Of a stretch of DNA of 64,000 nucleotides, positions 50,507-61,700 are shown one piece after another. Below the pieces are notes generated by a model. It was given only the letters and a program-made list of their open reading frames with translations. It was not told where the DNA came from and ran no database searches. Made by a program: the position numbers and the translations under genes. Numbering within the stretch: the first letter of the stretch is position 1; every line of letters starts with the position of its first letter. This DNA comes from Thermaceae bacterium (GTDB taxonomy: Bacteria; Deinococcota; Deinococci; Deinococcales; Marinithermaceae). The stretch is taken from positions 46,504-110,503 of the forward strand of contig JAMOUW010000063.1 of assembly GCA_027067955.1 (NCBI GenBank), written 5' to 3'.

Positions 50507-53194
50507 ATGACACGAATCTTACGTACCTGGCTACCTCTGGGGCTGTTTGTTGGGGCCATGATGGCCCTGGCGGCCACCCCCGCTGGCACCGTCATTCGCA
50601 ACCAGGCTGCGGCGTTTGTCGAGGGTGAAACGTACTACTCCAATACCATCGAAACCACCGTACTTCCGGTATGCGTCCCCTCGCTGGGGCCCGACGGGAC
50701 CGTGGCCCAACCGGGCCAGGTCACCAACGCCAGCGCGGGCGGTAAAGGTTACCTTGCCTACACTCTCAGCAACGAAGGCAACGATACCTTTACCTTTGGT
50801 CTGACCACGCTTACCGACGCCGCGTCTGCGTGGACGCCCACATCGCTGTCGCTGTACCTCGACGCCAATCAGAACGCCCAGGTAGATCCTGGTGAACAGC
50901 AGGTCGCCCAGGTCACGCTCGATCCGGGCGAAACGGCCTGGCTGGTTTTGGAGCTGGAAGTGCCCGATCCGGCCGCGGGCTCGGCGTGGATGTCGGTCGC
51001 CGCCGCCTGCCCCGGAGGAGAACAGGATACAGAGAACTACGGTGAAGTGCGCGCCGTCAGCGGACCGGCGCTCCAGGTAGAAAAGACCTTTGCGCCCACA
51101 GAGGCCCGCCCGGGGCAGACCGTCGATGTGTCGCTGCGGGTGCGCAACGTGGGCGACGCCGCCACCGGCAGCGCGGTTACGCTTACCGACGACTTCCAAA
51201 CCCTGACCGATCTCGCCTTTGTTTCGGGCAGCGCCACTGCTCCCAAGGGCCAGATCGAGTACTTCAGCGGTGCTACCTGGTCGGCAACCGAACCCGCAAA
51301 CGTTCAGGGGATACGCTTGCTGCTTTCCGGCCTCGTCGAGGGGGAGGAGGCCATTCTGAACTTCCGGATGCGGGTGCGCGATGGCGCGACGCCGCAAACG
51401 ATAGACAATCGTGTTCGCGCTAGCGGTCCGGGGGGGCCGGCGGAGGCGGTGGCTTCGGTGCGCGTCCTCCCCTCGTATGATCTGCATCTGGGTCCCGGGG
51501 GCAACCCGCGGGCGCTTCCCGGAGGGGAGGCGAGCGCAGACGATCATCAGCAGGCCGATCTAATAGTCGATCAAACCTACTGTTTTTCCCACACGCTGGA
51601 AAACGCCTCGACTGCAGCCGACGACTTCGATCTCACGGCGTCGGGGTTGCCCGCGGGCGTGGACGGTACCTTTAGCGTGGCCCCGTCTGTTCCGCTGGCG
51701 CTGCCGGTGCACCTCGAGGCCGGCGAGTCGCTGGACTTCCTGTTCTGTGTAACCGCCAACCAGACCGTTCCCCCCTTCACCGTGGAGCTGGTGGCGGAGT
51801 CCCGGACCACCGGCGCGCAAAACCGCACCTTTGACGAGGCGGTGCGCGTGCTGGTTCCCGGTGACGTGACCCTGAACAAGGAAGTAAGCCCTCAGGGCAG
51901 CGTGGCGGCGGGAACCCAGCTCACTTTCACCCTGCGCTTCGAGAACAACTACCCCATCGCGCTCACCAACGTGGTGGTAAACGACTGGCTCGACGACAAC
52001 CTCGAATACGTAAGCAGTTCTCCCGCAGGGCAGTACGACCCGGTCAACCACCGGGTGCGCTGGACGTTCACCGACATACCTGCGGGCGGCTCCTGGGCGG
52101 CCGTGATAATAGCCCGCATCAAGACCGACGTTCCCGATGATACGGTCATCGAAAACGAGTTCACCCTGAATAGCGACCAGACGCCGAACACGCTGGTCTC
52201 GCCCAAGACCCGCACCCCCGTATGGAGCAGCGCTCTGCTCATAGAAAAGAGCGTTTCTCCATCCACCGTACGCCTGGGCGACGTGCTCCACTACACCCTG
52301 CGCGTGCACAATCCCAGCACCGCCGGCCTGACGCTTACTGTCACCGACACCCCGGACCCGGCGCTGCGCTACATTCTCGGTTCTGCCCAGCCGACCGAGC
52401 CCCGGTCGGTGGACGGTCAGCTCGTCTGGTCGGGGCTGAGTCTGGGCGGCGGGGAAACGCTGGTGATCACCTATGACATGCGCGTCGCGGCGGGTAGCAA
52501 TCGCAGATTACACAACGTCGCCATCGCAAAGGGTGAGAGCAGCAGCGGTACTTCTGTGGCGAGCAGCGAGGCGCGGGCGCAGGTGCGCGTGGTCGAAGAT
52601 GTTTTCCTCTCGCACCGGGCCACCATTCTCGGACGCGTCTTCCTCGACGTGGATCGTGACGGGCGCTACGACGCCGGTAAGGACATGGCGCTCCCGGGGG
52701 CGCGGGTGGTTCTTGCCGATGGCCGTCAGGCGGTCACCGACGCCGAGGGGCGCTACACCTTCCGCGACCTGGAAGGCGGCGTATGGCTGGTCGCCCTGGA
52801 TCCGGTCTCGGCGCCCTTCCCGCCGCTGCCCCATCCGGAGGCCCTGGGTAAGGGTTACCGCCACCGGGTGTGGGCAATGGGCATGACGGTAAGCGATTTC
52901 CCGCTAGGTGCGCCCCGCGGCGTCATTGATGCGGTACGCGAAACGCGGGTGTTCTACGGACCGCTCGAGCTGAGCAAGAAGCTGATCCCGCTGGGCGAAG
53001 ACGGGTTCCGGGTGGTGCTGCACCTCGTGAGTAGCGAGCCCATGCCAGGCCTGGTCATACGTGATCCATTGCCCGCGGGAGGCGAAAAGGTGTTCAAACT
53101 GGACGACTTCAAAGGTGAGCAGGTTCTCACCTACGACCTGGAGGGCAAGCCCGTCCTGACCGATCCGGACGTGCGTTGGGGGTACGGACGATGA
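50507..53194 (+). CDS. DUF11-repeat surface protein with SdrD-B-like domain
   Basis: Exported protein of 895 residues. It has a signal peptide, then TPAGTVIRNQAAAFVEGETY as in the preceding protein. Several DUF11-type repeats follow (VDVSLRVRNVGDAATGSAVT, QLTFTLRFENNYPIALTNVV, DVLHYTLRVHNPSTAGLTLT). Around residues 700-760 there is an SdrD B-like/CNA-B domain: GRVFLDVDRDGRYDAGKD, GARVVLADGRQ and DAEGRYTFRDL. A final segment has ELSKKLIPLGEDGFRVVLHL. The start at 50507 (MTRILRTW) has no ideal ribosome site; ATGs at 50489 and 50480 are in frame. It overlaps the next gene as ATGA. Confidence 0.82.
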   Translation: MTRILRTWLPLGLFVGAMMALAATPAGTVIRNQAAAFVEGETYYSNTIETTVLPVCVPSLGPDGTVAQPGQVTNASAGGKGYLAYTLSNEGNDTFTFGLTTLTDAASAWTPTSLSLYLDANQNAQVDPGEQQVAQVTLDPGETAWLVLELEVPDPAAGSAWMSVAAACPGGEQDTENYGEVRAVSGPALQVEKTFAPTEARPGQTVDVSLRVRNVGDAATGSAVTLTDDFQTLTDLAFVSGSATAPKGQIEYFSGATWSATEPANVQGIRLLLSGLVEGEEAILNFRMRVRDGATPQTIDNRVRASGPGGPAEAVASVRVLPSYDLHLGPGGNPRALPGGEASADDHQQADLIVDQTYCFSHTLENASTAADDFDLTASGLPAGVDGTFSVAPSVPLALPVHLEAGESLDFLFCVTANQTVPPFTVELVAESRTTGAQNRTFDEAVRVLVPGDVTLNKEVSPQGSVAAGTQLTFTLRFENNYPIALTNVVVNDWLDDNLEYVSSSPAGQYDPVNHRVRWTFTDIPAGGSWAAVIIARIKTDVPDDTVIENEFTLNSDQTPNTLVSPKTRTPVWSSALLIEKSVSPSTVRLGDVLHYTLRVHNPSTAGLTLTVTDTPDPALRYILGSAQPTEPRSVDGQLVWSGLSLGGGETLVITYDMRVAAGSNRRLHNVAIAKGESSSGTSVASSEARAQVRVVEDVFLSHRATILGRVFLDVDRDGRYDAGKDMALPGARVVLADGRQAVTDAEGRYTFRDLEGGVWLVALDPVSAPFPPLPHPEALGKGYRHRVWAMGMTVSDFPLGAPRGVIDAVRETRVFYGPLELSKKLIPLGEDGFRVVLHLVSSEPMPGLVIRDPLPAGGEKVFKLDDFKGEQVLTYDLEGKPVLTDPDVRWGYGR

Positions 53195-56100
53195 AGTTCT
53201 TGAAGCAGTTGGCCGCCCTGTGGTTGATAGTGCCTTTCATTGCCCTGGCTATCGGGCAGGTGGGAGGTCAGCCGCTGGTCGTGCCCGGATCAGAGCTGGG
53301 ATGGGAAGCGGCGCAGCTCGAGCTGGTGCTGCGCGTGGCAGAGCGCACCCCGCTCAAGCTATCTGTGTATTCGTTGGGTTTCGACCCCAACGACTACCGC
53401 TCCCCTAACGAGCTGGGTGACGAGCGCTACGACGGCGGCAAGGGCGACTTGAAAACCCTGCTTGAAATATACGACGTCAACGGGGCAGTGCGCCTGCGCA
53501 AGGAGCTGGGGAATGAGCCACACCGCTGGCGCCAGCTGGTGAACGGGGTTCTTTCCCCCGGCGACTATCTGATAAAGATCAAGTTCTTCGGGAACGGCAA
53601 AAACGCCCTGGCGTTCAAGCTGGACGGCGACCCGTCGAAGGTTACACTCCAGGTCGCCCCCGGAGCGATGCAGACGTACAACGTCCACGGGCCCAAGTGG
53701 GTGTACCCTTTCGCCCTCGAAAAGCGCGACTGGACGGCCCCGCTGGTCGTGGGCATCTACGACGGCGATGGCCCCGAAGAGCTGCAGGTGCGGGTGCGCA
53801 GACCGGACGGTAAGGAGGAACCGCTGCCTTCGCCCCCTAATGGCGGCTGGGTCAAGTATCCGATCGATCGGGGAGGCGTTTACAAGTTTGGCTTCCGCCA
53901 GCCGGAGGGCGCAAAGCAGTTCACCAATACCGTGGGTTTCGAGATCTTCCTGGGCGAAGTGGAGGTTGAGATCACCGACGAGCAGGGCCGCCCCGTTGAG
54001 GGAGCGACCTACAAGATCACTGGCTACTACGACCGCACCGTTCAGCTGACACACGTCCCCGAAGGCTGGGCTCACGTGCGCACCACCAGCACATACGGCA
54101 AGGAGCTCGCCCGGGACAAGGTCCTCTTCGGGCCCGGTGGCGGGAAGGTTCACTTCGTATTGCGCCCCAGGGCCGGGAGCGTGGTTGTCAAGGCCAGGAC
54201 GGTTTGCAGTGACACCAGCGTGCCGGCCCCCATCGAACTGCTGCTGGGCGAGCGCAGCGTCAAGCTCAACCCCCAGGGCGCGGCGAGCGTGCAGCTTCCC
54301 GCGGGTCGCTATCCGGTCGCGGTGCGCGTGCCGGGCGCACGCGTGCAGGCGCCGGGAGAGCTGGTAGTTGGCAGCGGCGGCGCTGCGCAGCTGGATATCC
54401 AGCTGGAGCCGGTTCTCGAGCTGCGCCTCGACGTGGAGCCGGCGGAAGCTATCGTGGGTGATGAAGTGCGCGTGCACGCGCTGCTGGAAACCGCCTACCC
54501 CCACCCGCTTCCTGCGGAGCTGCGGCTTTCATCTCCTGCGGGTCTGAGCTTTTCCGGGAACCCCGGAATCAAGGGTTACGTGAGCGCGGACCATCCGTTA
54601 CGCCTCGACGTCACGGCGCGGGCCGAGGCCGCCGGCAGCTACGAACTGCGCGCGCAAAGCATCCCCTGCGCGGCGGAAGCAAAAGCCAGCTTGCTGGTTC
54701 GCAAACCCGCCGCCTTCAGCGTTACCAAGCAAGCCCTCACGCCCGAGGTGGTGCTTGGAGAGACTGCCCGTTTCCGCATAGAAGTTTCCAACAGCGGCGA
54801 GCGGGCTGGTACGGTGCGCCTGAAGGATGTTCTCCCTGCGGGCTTGCAGGGGAAGGACATAGACACCAGCTTCACCCTGGAACCTGGCGCCGCCCGCGTG
54901 TTCGACCTGACGGCGCGGGTAACGGCGGCAAGCGGCCAGGAGCGCGTTAACACCGCCGTCATCTATGACGCGGCGGGTAAGGAGCTCGACCGGGCGCAGG
55001 CGCGGATAAAGGTGCTGGTCCCTGACGTTCAGCTCAGCCGTACGCTGGACAAGCACGTGGTGGTGCCCGGTGAAGAGGTAAAGGTTTGTCTGCAGGTCAA
55101 AAACAGCGGCCCCTCGCCGTTACGCTACGAGCTGCACGACAGCGCCCCCGATTTGCTGGACCCCGCTTTCGTTCCCCAGTTCCATGGCGAGCTCGAATCG
55201 GGTGCGCAACAGGAACACTGTTATCCGGCCACGGTGCGTTTTGGTCCCGAGGCCAGCGGCGTCTTCTCCGCCCAACTCAACTCCAACGCCGGCGGGCGGA
55301 CCGCGGACGACACCATCCGCCGGGTGCCGCTAGGTCTTGAGAAGAAGGTGAAACCGGAGCTGGTGATTCTGGGCGAACCTACCGAGTTCACGGTTACCGT
55401 AGTCAACCCCACCGACCACGAGCTCACGGTGCGTTTGCAGGAGGCGCCGGCCTCCGAGCTGGGCATGAAGCCGGCTGTAAAAACAATAACCCTCGCCGCC
55501 GGTGGGCGCAGCGAGCTGCACTACGAAGCGCTGCCCACTACTGCGGGCAGGCATACGAACCAGGCGTCAGCCTTCGTAAACGACCGCCCCGCCGCCTTCC
55601 CGGCCAAGGCCGCGGTAGAGGTGCGGCCGCAGCTCAAGGCGCGGCGCGTTTCCAGGGTGCGCCTGCCCTTCGAGGTGGACGGGCAGGGAGACGGCCTGCT
55701 CATCGCCCACCGTCCCCCCGAGGGATCGCGTTATCGCCTGGGCAGCAGCCGCCTGGACGGCGTACCCGTGGAGGAACCGCGGCAGACAGGGGACGGCCGG
55801 CTCATCTGGAAGTTGCCCTTTGCGAAAAAGGGGACGCTTAGCTACGAACTGGAGCATGAGGACGCGCTGCCCCCGCTCCCCGAGCCGGCGCTGACCCTGC
55901 TAGCCGGTGATCGCGAGCTTCCGCTGAAAGGTGAGGTGCACGAGCGCGACTACCAGCAGGCCCGCCCCTTGCAGGTGCAGCAGCGCGAAGGCATGATCCG
56001 CGAGCCTCTGCCCGGCAGCGTTGTGCGTGGTTCCGATTCGGTGAAGGTCCACATCGTAGCCCCCTACGGAACCAAAGTCAAGTTGCTGATCAACGGCGAG

Positions 56101-58623
56101 CTAGTGGGTTCCGACCGCCTGGGCGAGGCTACCTACGATGCGGGTAAGGGCCAGCAGGAACTTCGCTACTATGGCGTTCCCCTGGCGGTCGGCGCTAACC
56201 GTATTGAGGTGCAGGCCGGCGACAGCCGCGACGCCGTCGAGATATTCCGCGCCGGACGCCCGGTGCAGCTGGTGGCCACGCCTGTAAAGACCGTCGCCGA
56301 CGGGCGCACACCGCTGCGTGTACGTATAGAGGCGCGTGACGAAGCAGGGCTCGCCAGCGGCATGGGTTTTGTCACCATTGCCGCCAGTCCCGAGCCGCGC
56401 ACCCCCGACGCCAACCCCAACGAATCGGGTTATCAGGTCCTGCTCCGTGACGGGGTGGCCGAGATCGAGCTCGAGCCGATGGTCCAGCCGGGGGACGCCC
56501 GGTTGCGGATGGCCAAGGACGAGCTCGAATACGAGTCGAGCTTCTTCGTTCCGGGCAACAAACGTCCCTTCTGGTTAGCGCAGGGCAGCGTCACCGCGCG
56601 CTACGGCGGCAGCTTCGAGCTCGGCGGCATCGGGCGTTACTATGCCGAGCTACCCATCGGGGCCGGCACCCTGCAGACCGCCATTGGCGCCAGCGCCAGT
56701 ATGGATTCAGGCGGCACGCACTACCGCCCCGATCTTGGCACCCAAGAGGATCCTAACCAGCGTTTCCCGCTGACCGGTTCCGGCACCGAGGCCCGCATGC
56801 CGCTCGTTTCTGACGACGGCGTGGCCTTCCGCTACGACCAAAAGGACTTCAGTGCCGGCTACCACCGTACTGCTCTGAGGCTTCCGGGAATAAGCGGCCT
56901 GCCGAACACCACCGCCCTTTATGCGCATACGCGCGGGGCCGTACAGGTGGGCGGCTTTATGGCGTTGCTGCCCTCTACCGAGGTAAGCGAAACGATAATT
57001 CCCGACGGTACCAGAGCATATTTCCTGAGCGGCCCGGCTGAACCCGGGAGTGAAAGCGTCGAGCTGGTAGTCGGGTCGCGGGTAACGAAGCTGGTCGCTT
57101 TGCGCGACTACGTTCTCGACGGTCCCAGCGGGGTGATCACCCTTGCCCGCCCGCTGTGGCCCACCGATCGCAACCTCGAGCCGGTGAGCCTGCGGGTCAC
57201 CTACGCCCCGGCGACGGCGGCGCGCGACGTGCTGGCCTTCGGCGCGGGCGCGGGGTTTGAAAACGGCCCCTTCCGCTTCGGGGTGGCCGCCGCCACCCTC
57301 GACCGCGGCGTCAACTGGAAGTTCGGCGCCGAGGCGGCGTACCGCACCCCCGGTTTCCGTGCTTCCGTAAGCTACAGCCGCGACGGCGCGAGCCAGGTGG
57401 TGGGCCTCAATGTATCGGGAACCAGCAGGCGCCTGGAAGCTTCCGGCAACCTGCGTTACGACGGATCCTTGCGCGGCCGAATCCGCTTGGCCGGTCGCAT
57501 TTCGGCGCACGACGCCATCGTATTCGAACACCGCGGCGCCGCGGGCGACAACCGCAGCGACGTTCTCTTCGAGCACCGCATAAATCGCGTCATGGGCGGT
57601 TTGGGCGTTGGCTACGCCTGGGAGCGCGCCGCGGTCGAGGCCGTGGGTCGCATCGGTTACACCGGCGAGCGGGCGCAGGCTACTTTCACGCACCGCCATA
57701 GCTTCTCCACCGCACCCTCGCTTAGCGTGGTTGCTGCCAGTTACGCCTTCGACTTCAACCTCAAGGCGGAAGCCGAGCTGGCCCACACCTGGGGAATAGG
57801 CACGAGCGGAACGCTGGCTCTCAAGCAGAATCTGGGTCCCGCGAACCTGGCCGTCAGCTACCAGCTGCCCGGAGCCGGCGGTGCGGGCAACCGTGCCCGT
57901 TTCGGCATAGATGCACCGCTCCCCCTGGGTGAGCACACCACACTCGACCTGAACGCGGGCTACGAGCGCAGCCTTAGCACTTCCGACCAGCAGGTCGCCG
58001 CCGGTATCGGCTTGCGCTATCACACCAAAAGCTTTAGCGCCACCGCCGGCGTAGAAGGCGCCACCGGCACCAAGGGAGGAAAGCTCACCTTCCGCACCGG
58101 CGCTACCGGCCAGATCGACGATCGTCAGACCATCTCCTTCGACGCCAACTACGTTTTGGCGAACCAGACCCGGGGTCGTTTCACCCTGGCGTATGCCCTG
58201 CGCGCGCGCACCCTGCAGTTCCTCACCTACCACCGCCTGGTGCACGCTACGGACACCACCATCGAAGGTGAGCTGGCGCCAGTTTGGCACCCGAACCTCA
58301 AGTTCCAGCTGCGCCCCAGCGCCGCCTACCGGGTTGCGTTCAGCGATCCGGCAGCGAGTCTGTACCAGCTGGGTCTGGGCGCCAACTACTACTTCACCCC
58401 GCGCCTGGGGGTGGGCGCCGGTGCGTTCATGCTCTGGCAGCCGGGTCTGCCTGCAACACGTACCGCTTTCAATGTCGAGGGCAGCTTGCGGGTAATCGAC
58501 CCCCTCTGGCTCAACCTCGGCTACACCTTCGGCGGCTTCTACGGGCTTACGCCCGAAGCGCGCCCAGGGATTTACATACGCCTAGACTTCTTCTCTGCAG
58601 ATGGGTACCGGGGCAATGAGTGA
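53191..58623 (+). CDS. giant exported protein with Ig-like repeats and probable C-terminal beta-barrel
   Basis: 1810 residues from MKFLKQLAALWLIVPFIALA, a signal peptide. The N-terminal 450 residues are beta-rich with EVEITDEQGRPVEGATYKIT. DUF11-like repeats follow (GETARFRIEVSNSGERAGTV, GEEVKVCLQVKNSGPSPLRY). A segment near residues 930-1100 (REPLPGSVVRGSDSVKVHIV; VKTVADGRTPLRVRIEARD) recalls the Big/invasin-type domains. From about residue 1130 to the end, alternating polar and aromatic strands (FRASVSYSRDGASQVVGLNV; VEAVGRIGYTGERAQATFTH) read as an outer-membrane beta-barrel closing in YIRLDFF. It is coupled to the gene before it by an ATGA overlap. It could anchor or export the DUF11 proteins; that is inference. 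Confidence 0.78.
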   Translation: MKFLKQLAALWLIVPFIALAIGQVGGQPLVVPGSELGWEAAQLELVLRVAERTPLKLSVYSLGFDPNDYRSPNELGDERYDGGKGDLKTLLEIYDVNGAVRLRKELGNEPHRWRQLVNGVLSPGDYLIKIKFFGNGKNALAFKLDGDPSKVTLQVAPGAMQTYNVHGPKWVYPFALEKRDWTAPLVVGIYDGDGPEELQVRVRRPDGKEEPLPSPPNGGWVKYPIDRGGVYKFGFRQPEGAKQFTNTVGFEIFLGEVEVEITDEQGRPVEGATYKITGYYDRTVQLTHVPEGWAHVRTTSTYGKELARDKVLFGPGGGKVHFVLRPRAGSVVVKARTVCSDTSVPAPIELLLGERSVKLNPQGAASVQLPAGRYPVAVRVPGARVQAPGELVVGSGGAAQLDIQLEPVLELRLDVEPAEAIVGDEVRVHALLETAYPHPLPAELRLSSPAGLSFSGNPGIKGYVSADHPLRLDVTARAEAAGSYELRAQSIPCAAEAKASLLVRKPAAFSVTKQALTPEVVLGETARFRIEVSNSGERAGTVRLKDVLPAGLQGKDIDTSFTLEPGAARVFDLTARVTAASGQERVNTAVIYDAAGKELDRAQARIKVLVPDVQLSRTLDKHVVVPGEEVKVCLQVKNSGPSPLRYELHDSAPDLLDPAFVPQFHGELESGAQQEHCYPATVRFGPEASGVFSAQLNSNAGGRTADDTIRRVPLGLEKKVKPELVILGEPTEFTVTVVNPTDHELTVRLQEAPASELGMKPAVKTITLAAGGRSELHYEALPTTAGRHTNQASAFVNDRPAAFPAKAAVEVRPQLKARRVSRVRLPFEVDGQGDGLLIAHRPPEGSRYRLGSSRLDGVPVEEPRQTGDGRLIWKLPFAKKGTLSYELEHEDALPPLPEPALTLLAGDRELPLKGEVHERDYQQARPLQVQQREGMIREPLPGSVVRGSDSVKVHIVAPYGTKVKLLINGELVGSDRLGEATYDAGKGQQELRYYGVPLAVGANRIEVQAGDSRDAVEIFRAGRPVQLVATPVKTVADGRTPLRVRIEARDEAGLASGMGFVTIAASPEPRTPDANPNESGYQVLLRDGVAEIELEPMVQPGDARLRMAKDELEYESSFFVPGNKRPFWLAQGSVTARYGGSFELGGIGRYYAELPIGAGTLQTAIGASASMDSGGTHYRPDLGTQEDPNQRFPLTGSGTEARMPLVSDDGVAFRYDQKDFSAGYHRTALRLPGISGLPNTTALYAHTRGAVQVGGFMALLPSTEVSETIIPDGTRAYFLSGPAEPGSESVELVVGSRVTKLVALRDYVLDGPSGVITLARPLWPTDRNLEPVSLRVTYAPATAARDVLAFGAGAGFENGPFRFGVAAATLDRGVNWKFGAEAAYRTPGFRASVSYSRDGASQVVGLNVSGTSRRLEASGNLRYDGSLRGRIRLAGRISAHDAIVFEHRGAAGDNRSDVLFEHRINRVMGGLGVGYAWERAAVEAVGRIGYTGERAQATFTHRHSFSTAPSLSVVAASYAFDFNLKAEAELAHTWGIGTSGTLALKQNLGPANLAVSYQLPGAGGAGNRARFGIDAPLPLGEHTTLDLNAGYERSLSTSDQQVAAGIGLRYHTKSFSATAGVEGATGTKGGKLTFRTGATGQIDDRQTISFDANYVLANQTRGRFTLAYALRARTLQFLTYHRLVHATDTTIEGELAPVWHPNLKFQLRPSAAYRVAFSDPAASLYQLGLGANYYFTPRLGVGAGAFMLWQPGLPATRTAFNVEGSLRVIDPLWLNLGYTFGGFYGLTPEARPGIYIRLDFFSADGYRGNE

Positions 58624-58644
58624 GTGGGTGTATGAGTTTTTCCG

Positions 58645-58680
58645 CCCATGCATGGGCTCGAGCTCGAGCCCATGCATGGG
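58645..58680. repeat. perfect 36-bp palindrome
   Basis: Two CCCATGCATGGG units, themselves palindromic, flank CTCGAG-CTCGAG, making one perfect 36-bp inverted repeat with no loop. A weaker hairpin AGCGG-TTTTTG-CCGCT follows at 58690-58705. It lies in the 111-bp gap between the giant barrel protein and the next surface gene. It may be a terminator, a regulator site or a mobile palindromic element. Confidence 0.8.
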
Positions 58681-58734
58681 AGTTGTCCAAGCGGTTTTTG
58701 CCGCTGCGAACAAGTTTACCAGGGGAGTTTGGAC

Positions 58735-61700
58735 ATGAGCGAAAAAGTAAGGCGCTTCTTCCTCGGACGAATCGTGTTTTGGTTGCTGTTGTTACTCATA
58801 AGTTTCCCCCTGGGGATGGTGCATGCAGCCGATCTCGACAACGACGGCGTTGACGATACCGTCGACATCGACAAAGACAACGACGGCATCCCCGACGTTT
58901 ACGAAGCGCTGAACTGCCAGCTTGTCCCCAACCCCTCCTTCGGTTCGTCTCAAGGGCCGACGGGCCTGAACGGCGCCGACCCCAACAGCCCCCAGCAGGG
59001 CGACAAGTTCCTGTACAGCAACGTATACGCCGGCGTCGATGCGATCATCGAGCTGGAAGAGGTCAGCAACGCGCAGGTCAAGAAGCTGGACGTCACCAAT
59101 TTGGGGCAGGACGCCTGGTTCCAGCCTAACGTCCGCTACTACAGCGCCTCCGGCTACGCCCAGTTCGCCATCCACTTCGTCAAGTCGGGCACCACGATTC
59201 CCATCGACCCCGACACCTTCTTCGTGACCGCCACCGATAACGACGATGGCGAAGTCGTTGGTTTCGATAACTCGGTGGCGACCAGCATCCACACGGACAA
59301 CCCGACGTATGAACAACAAATAAACAAATGGAGCGGGTACACCACCTATCAGGGCAACCCGCATCAAGCTGGCATCGGCAACGACCCTCGTTTTGAAATC
59401 TCCGCGGTCTACGTCAACACCAGCGTCATCCGTTACCGCGTTTCCTTCAAGAGTTCTACTAACTCTCAGGGCCGCTGGCACGCCCTCATAGCCGACCCCT
59501 GCCGGATGAAGGACAACTGGAGCGACCCCCCCCTCCTGCTGGAAGAGGCCGACAGCGACCACGACGGCGTGCCCGACTACCACGACCTCGACAGCGACAA
59601 CGACGGCATTTACGACATCGTGGAGGCCGGTAATGCTGCCAACGATACCGACGGCGACGGCCGCACCAACAATCCGGTCGGCAGTAACGGCCTTGACAAC
59701 AACCTCGAAAACAACGACACCGGCTCGGCGACCATCAACTACACCATCCCCGATACCGATAATGACAATTATCCCAACCACCTCGACCTCGATTCCGATA
59801 ACGATGGTTGCTCCGACGCTAACGAGGCTTACCATGGTCCGCTGGTCGATGGTGGGGATAATCCATACTATGGCACCGGCGCCCCCCCGTCCGTCGATAG
59901 CAATGGCAAGGTAACCACTGCTTCATATAGTACCGGTGTTGTTCCGGCGGTTACTGATAGTGCCGATACCAGCGCTTGCGATGACGGTGACAACGTGCCG
60001 GCTTCGGTAGAGGACGCCGGGCCCAATGGTGGTGATGGCAACGGGGACGGAATTCTCGATTCGAGGCAGAAAAATGTGACATCAATTCCCGATGCTTCGG
60101 GTAACGGCACCTACGTTACCTTGGAAGTTACCGGCCAGACCTGCAATCAAATTGCCCAAATGCGGGCTGTGGCTGAAGCTGATATTGGAGTCGATGATCA
60201 CGATTATAACTACCCGGTAGGCCTGGTGGCATTTACCTTGAGCTGCGGAAACCCAGGAGAAGACGCCGACATCAAATTCTACTGGCACGGAATAAACAGC
60301 TTTACCAATTTTAGGAAATATGGTTCCGATAACCCTGGCGCTAATAGTCCGTACTATAAGGATTACTCGGTTTCGCAATCTACTGTCACTATAGGCGGTG
60401 CTGTAGTGCCGGTAACCGAATACACCCTTACCGATGATCAGCCGGGGGATGAAACGGATGTTGATGCTACGATCATAGATCCGGCTGGCCCTGCGGTATT
60501 AAGGTCTAGTGGTACGGGCACTACCGCCGATCAAGATGGTGATGGCATTGCAAACTACCTTGATCTCGATGATGATAACGATGGCATTCCCGATTTGGTA
60601 GAGGACTGTGAACCATATAGAACACAAAACCAGAGTGGGTCGTGGATAGGTCAGACACCCGCCAATCTTTCGGTAAGCACAAATATGTCATACCACGATG
60701 GACTCAATGTCCACGGCAGCGTTGCGCATCAGTACCCCTTCCATTTTGTTAATTATCGGAGATCTACCGGTGGTACTAAATATGTCAGATATGAGTTCGA
60801 TCAACCCATTCCCGTTAATGAAATACTCATCATGGTTGTTGATGTTGATGGAACTCCTTACCACGCCACGATGAGCGTCTCTGGCGGTACGGCCGATTTA
60901 AGTGATTTTTATAACTTTGGCAACCTTAACTACGATTCTTCTACCGGTGAAATGACGATTTCTGGGGGTTGCACGAGTAAGTGCAACAATACGGCAAAAT
61001 TAGTGGGCATTAGCGATAGAACTGTTAAGCGCATCGAAATTCAGGTATCCCAGCAAAAAGGCGGAGATTATGTGTCTTACGTCTTGTTCGGCAAAAAGGT
61101 GTGTGACACTGATGGCGACGGGCATGTTAACACCTTAGATTTGGACAGCGATAATGACGGTATTGCAGATTTAGTTGAGGCAGGTGGTGCTGATAGGGAT
61201 AACAACGGTGTATACGATAACACCACTGATTCCGATGGCGACGGTTTGGCCGATGGCGTTGACAATATAGATAACGGCGGTGCAGGAGAAGTTAGCAATG
61301 GCACCCCGTTGCCTGATCATGATAGCGATAATGACGGCTTGAAGGACCGTCTAGATCTCGACTCCGATAATGATGGCATACCCGACGCAGTAGAAGCCCA
61401 GTCGACCAATGGTTACCAAGGTAATGACGGCGACGTTCGCGACGATGTAAACCTCGATGGCGTCCCACCTTATGGTTTGGTAGCACCGCAAGATACCGAC
61501 AATGATAACACGCCTGACTACGTTGATACTGACAGCGATAATGACGGATCCGATGACAGCAGCGAAAGCGGTTTGACTCTTAGCGGGAATGATAGCGATA
61601 ACGATGGTATAGATGATGCAATTCATGCTTCCTATCAGGATCCAGATGGCGATATCAATGATCCAGGCAACGATTTGAGGGAGGCCGATGGAAATACCAA

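Noticed and set aside
47635..50601. Very long open frame (about 988 codons) on the minus strand opposite the DUF11-repeat gene
   Set aside because: It is produced by the Asp/Thr/Asn-rich codon use of the plus-strand gene. The translation is Val/Gly-rich with no domain, and the plus-strand protein has a signal peptide and clear repeats.
56707..58290. 527-codon minus-strand frame opposite the giant barrel protein
   Set aside because: No motif; antisense to a strand-rich region with strong coding character on the plus strand.
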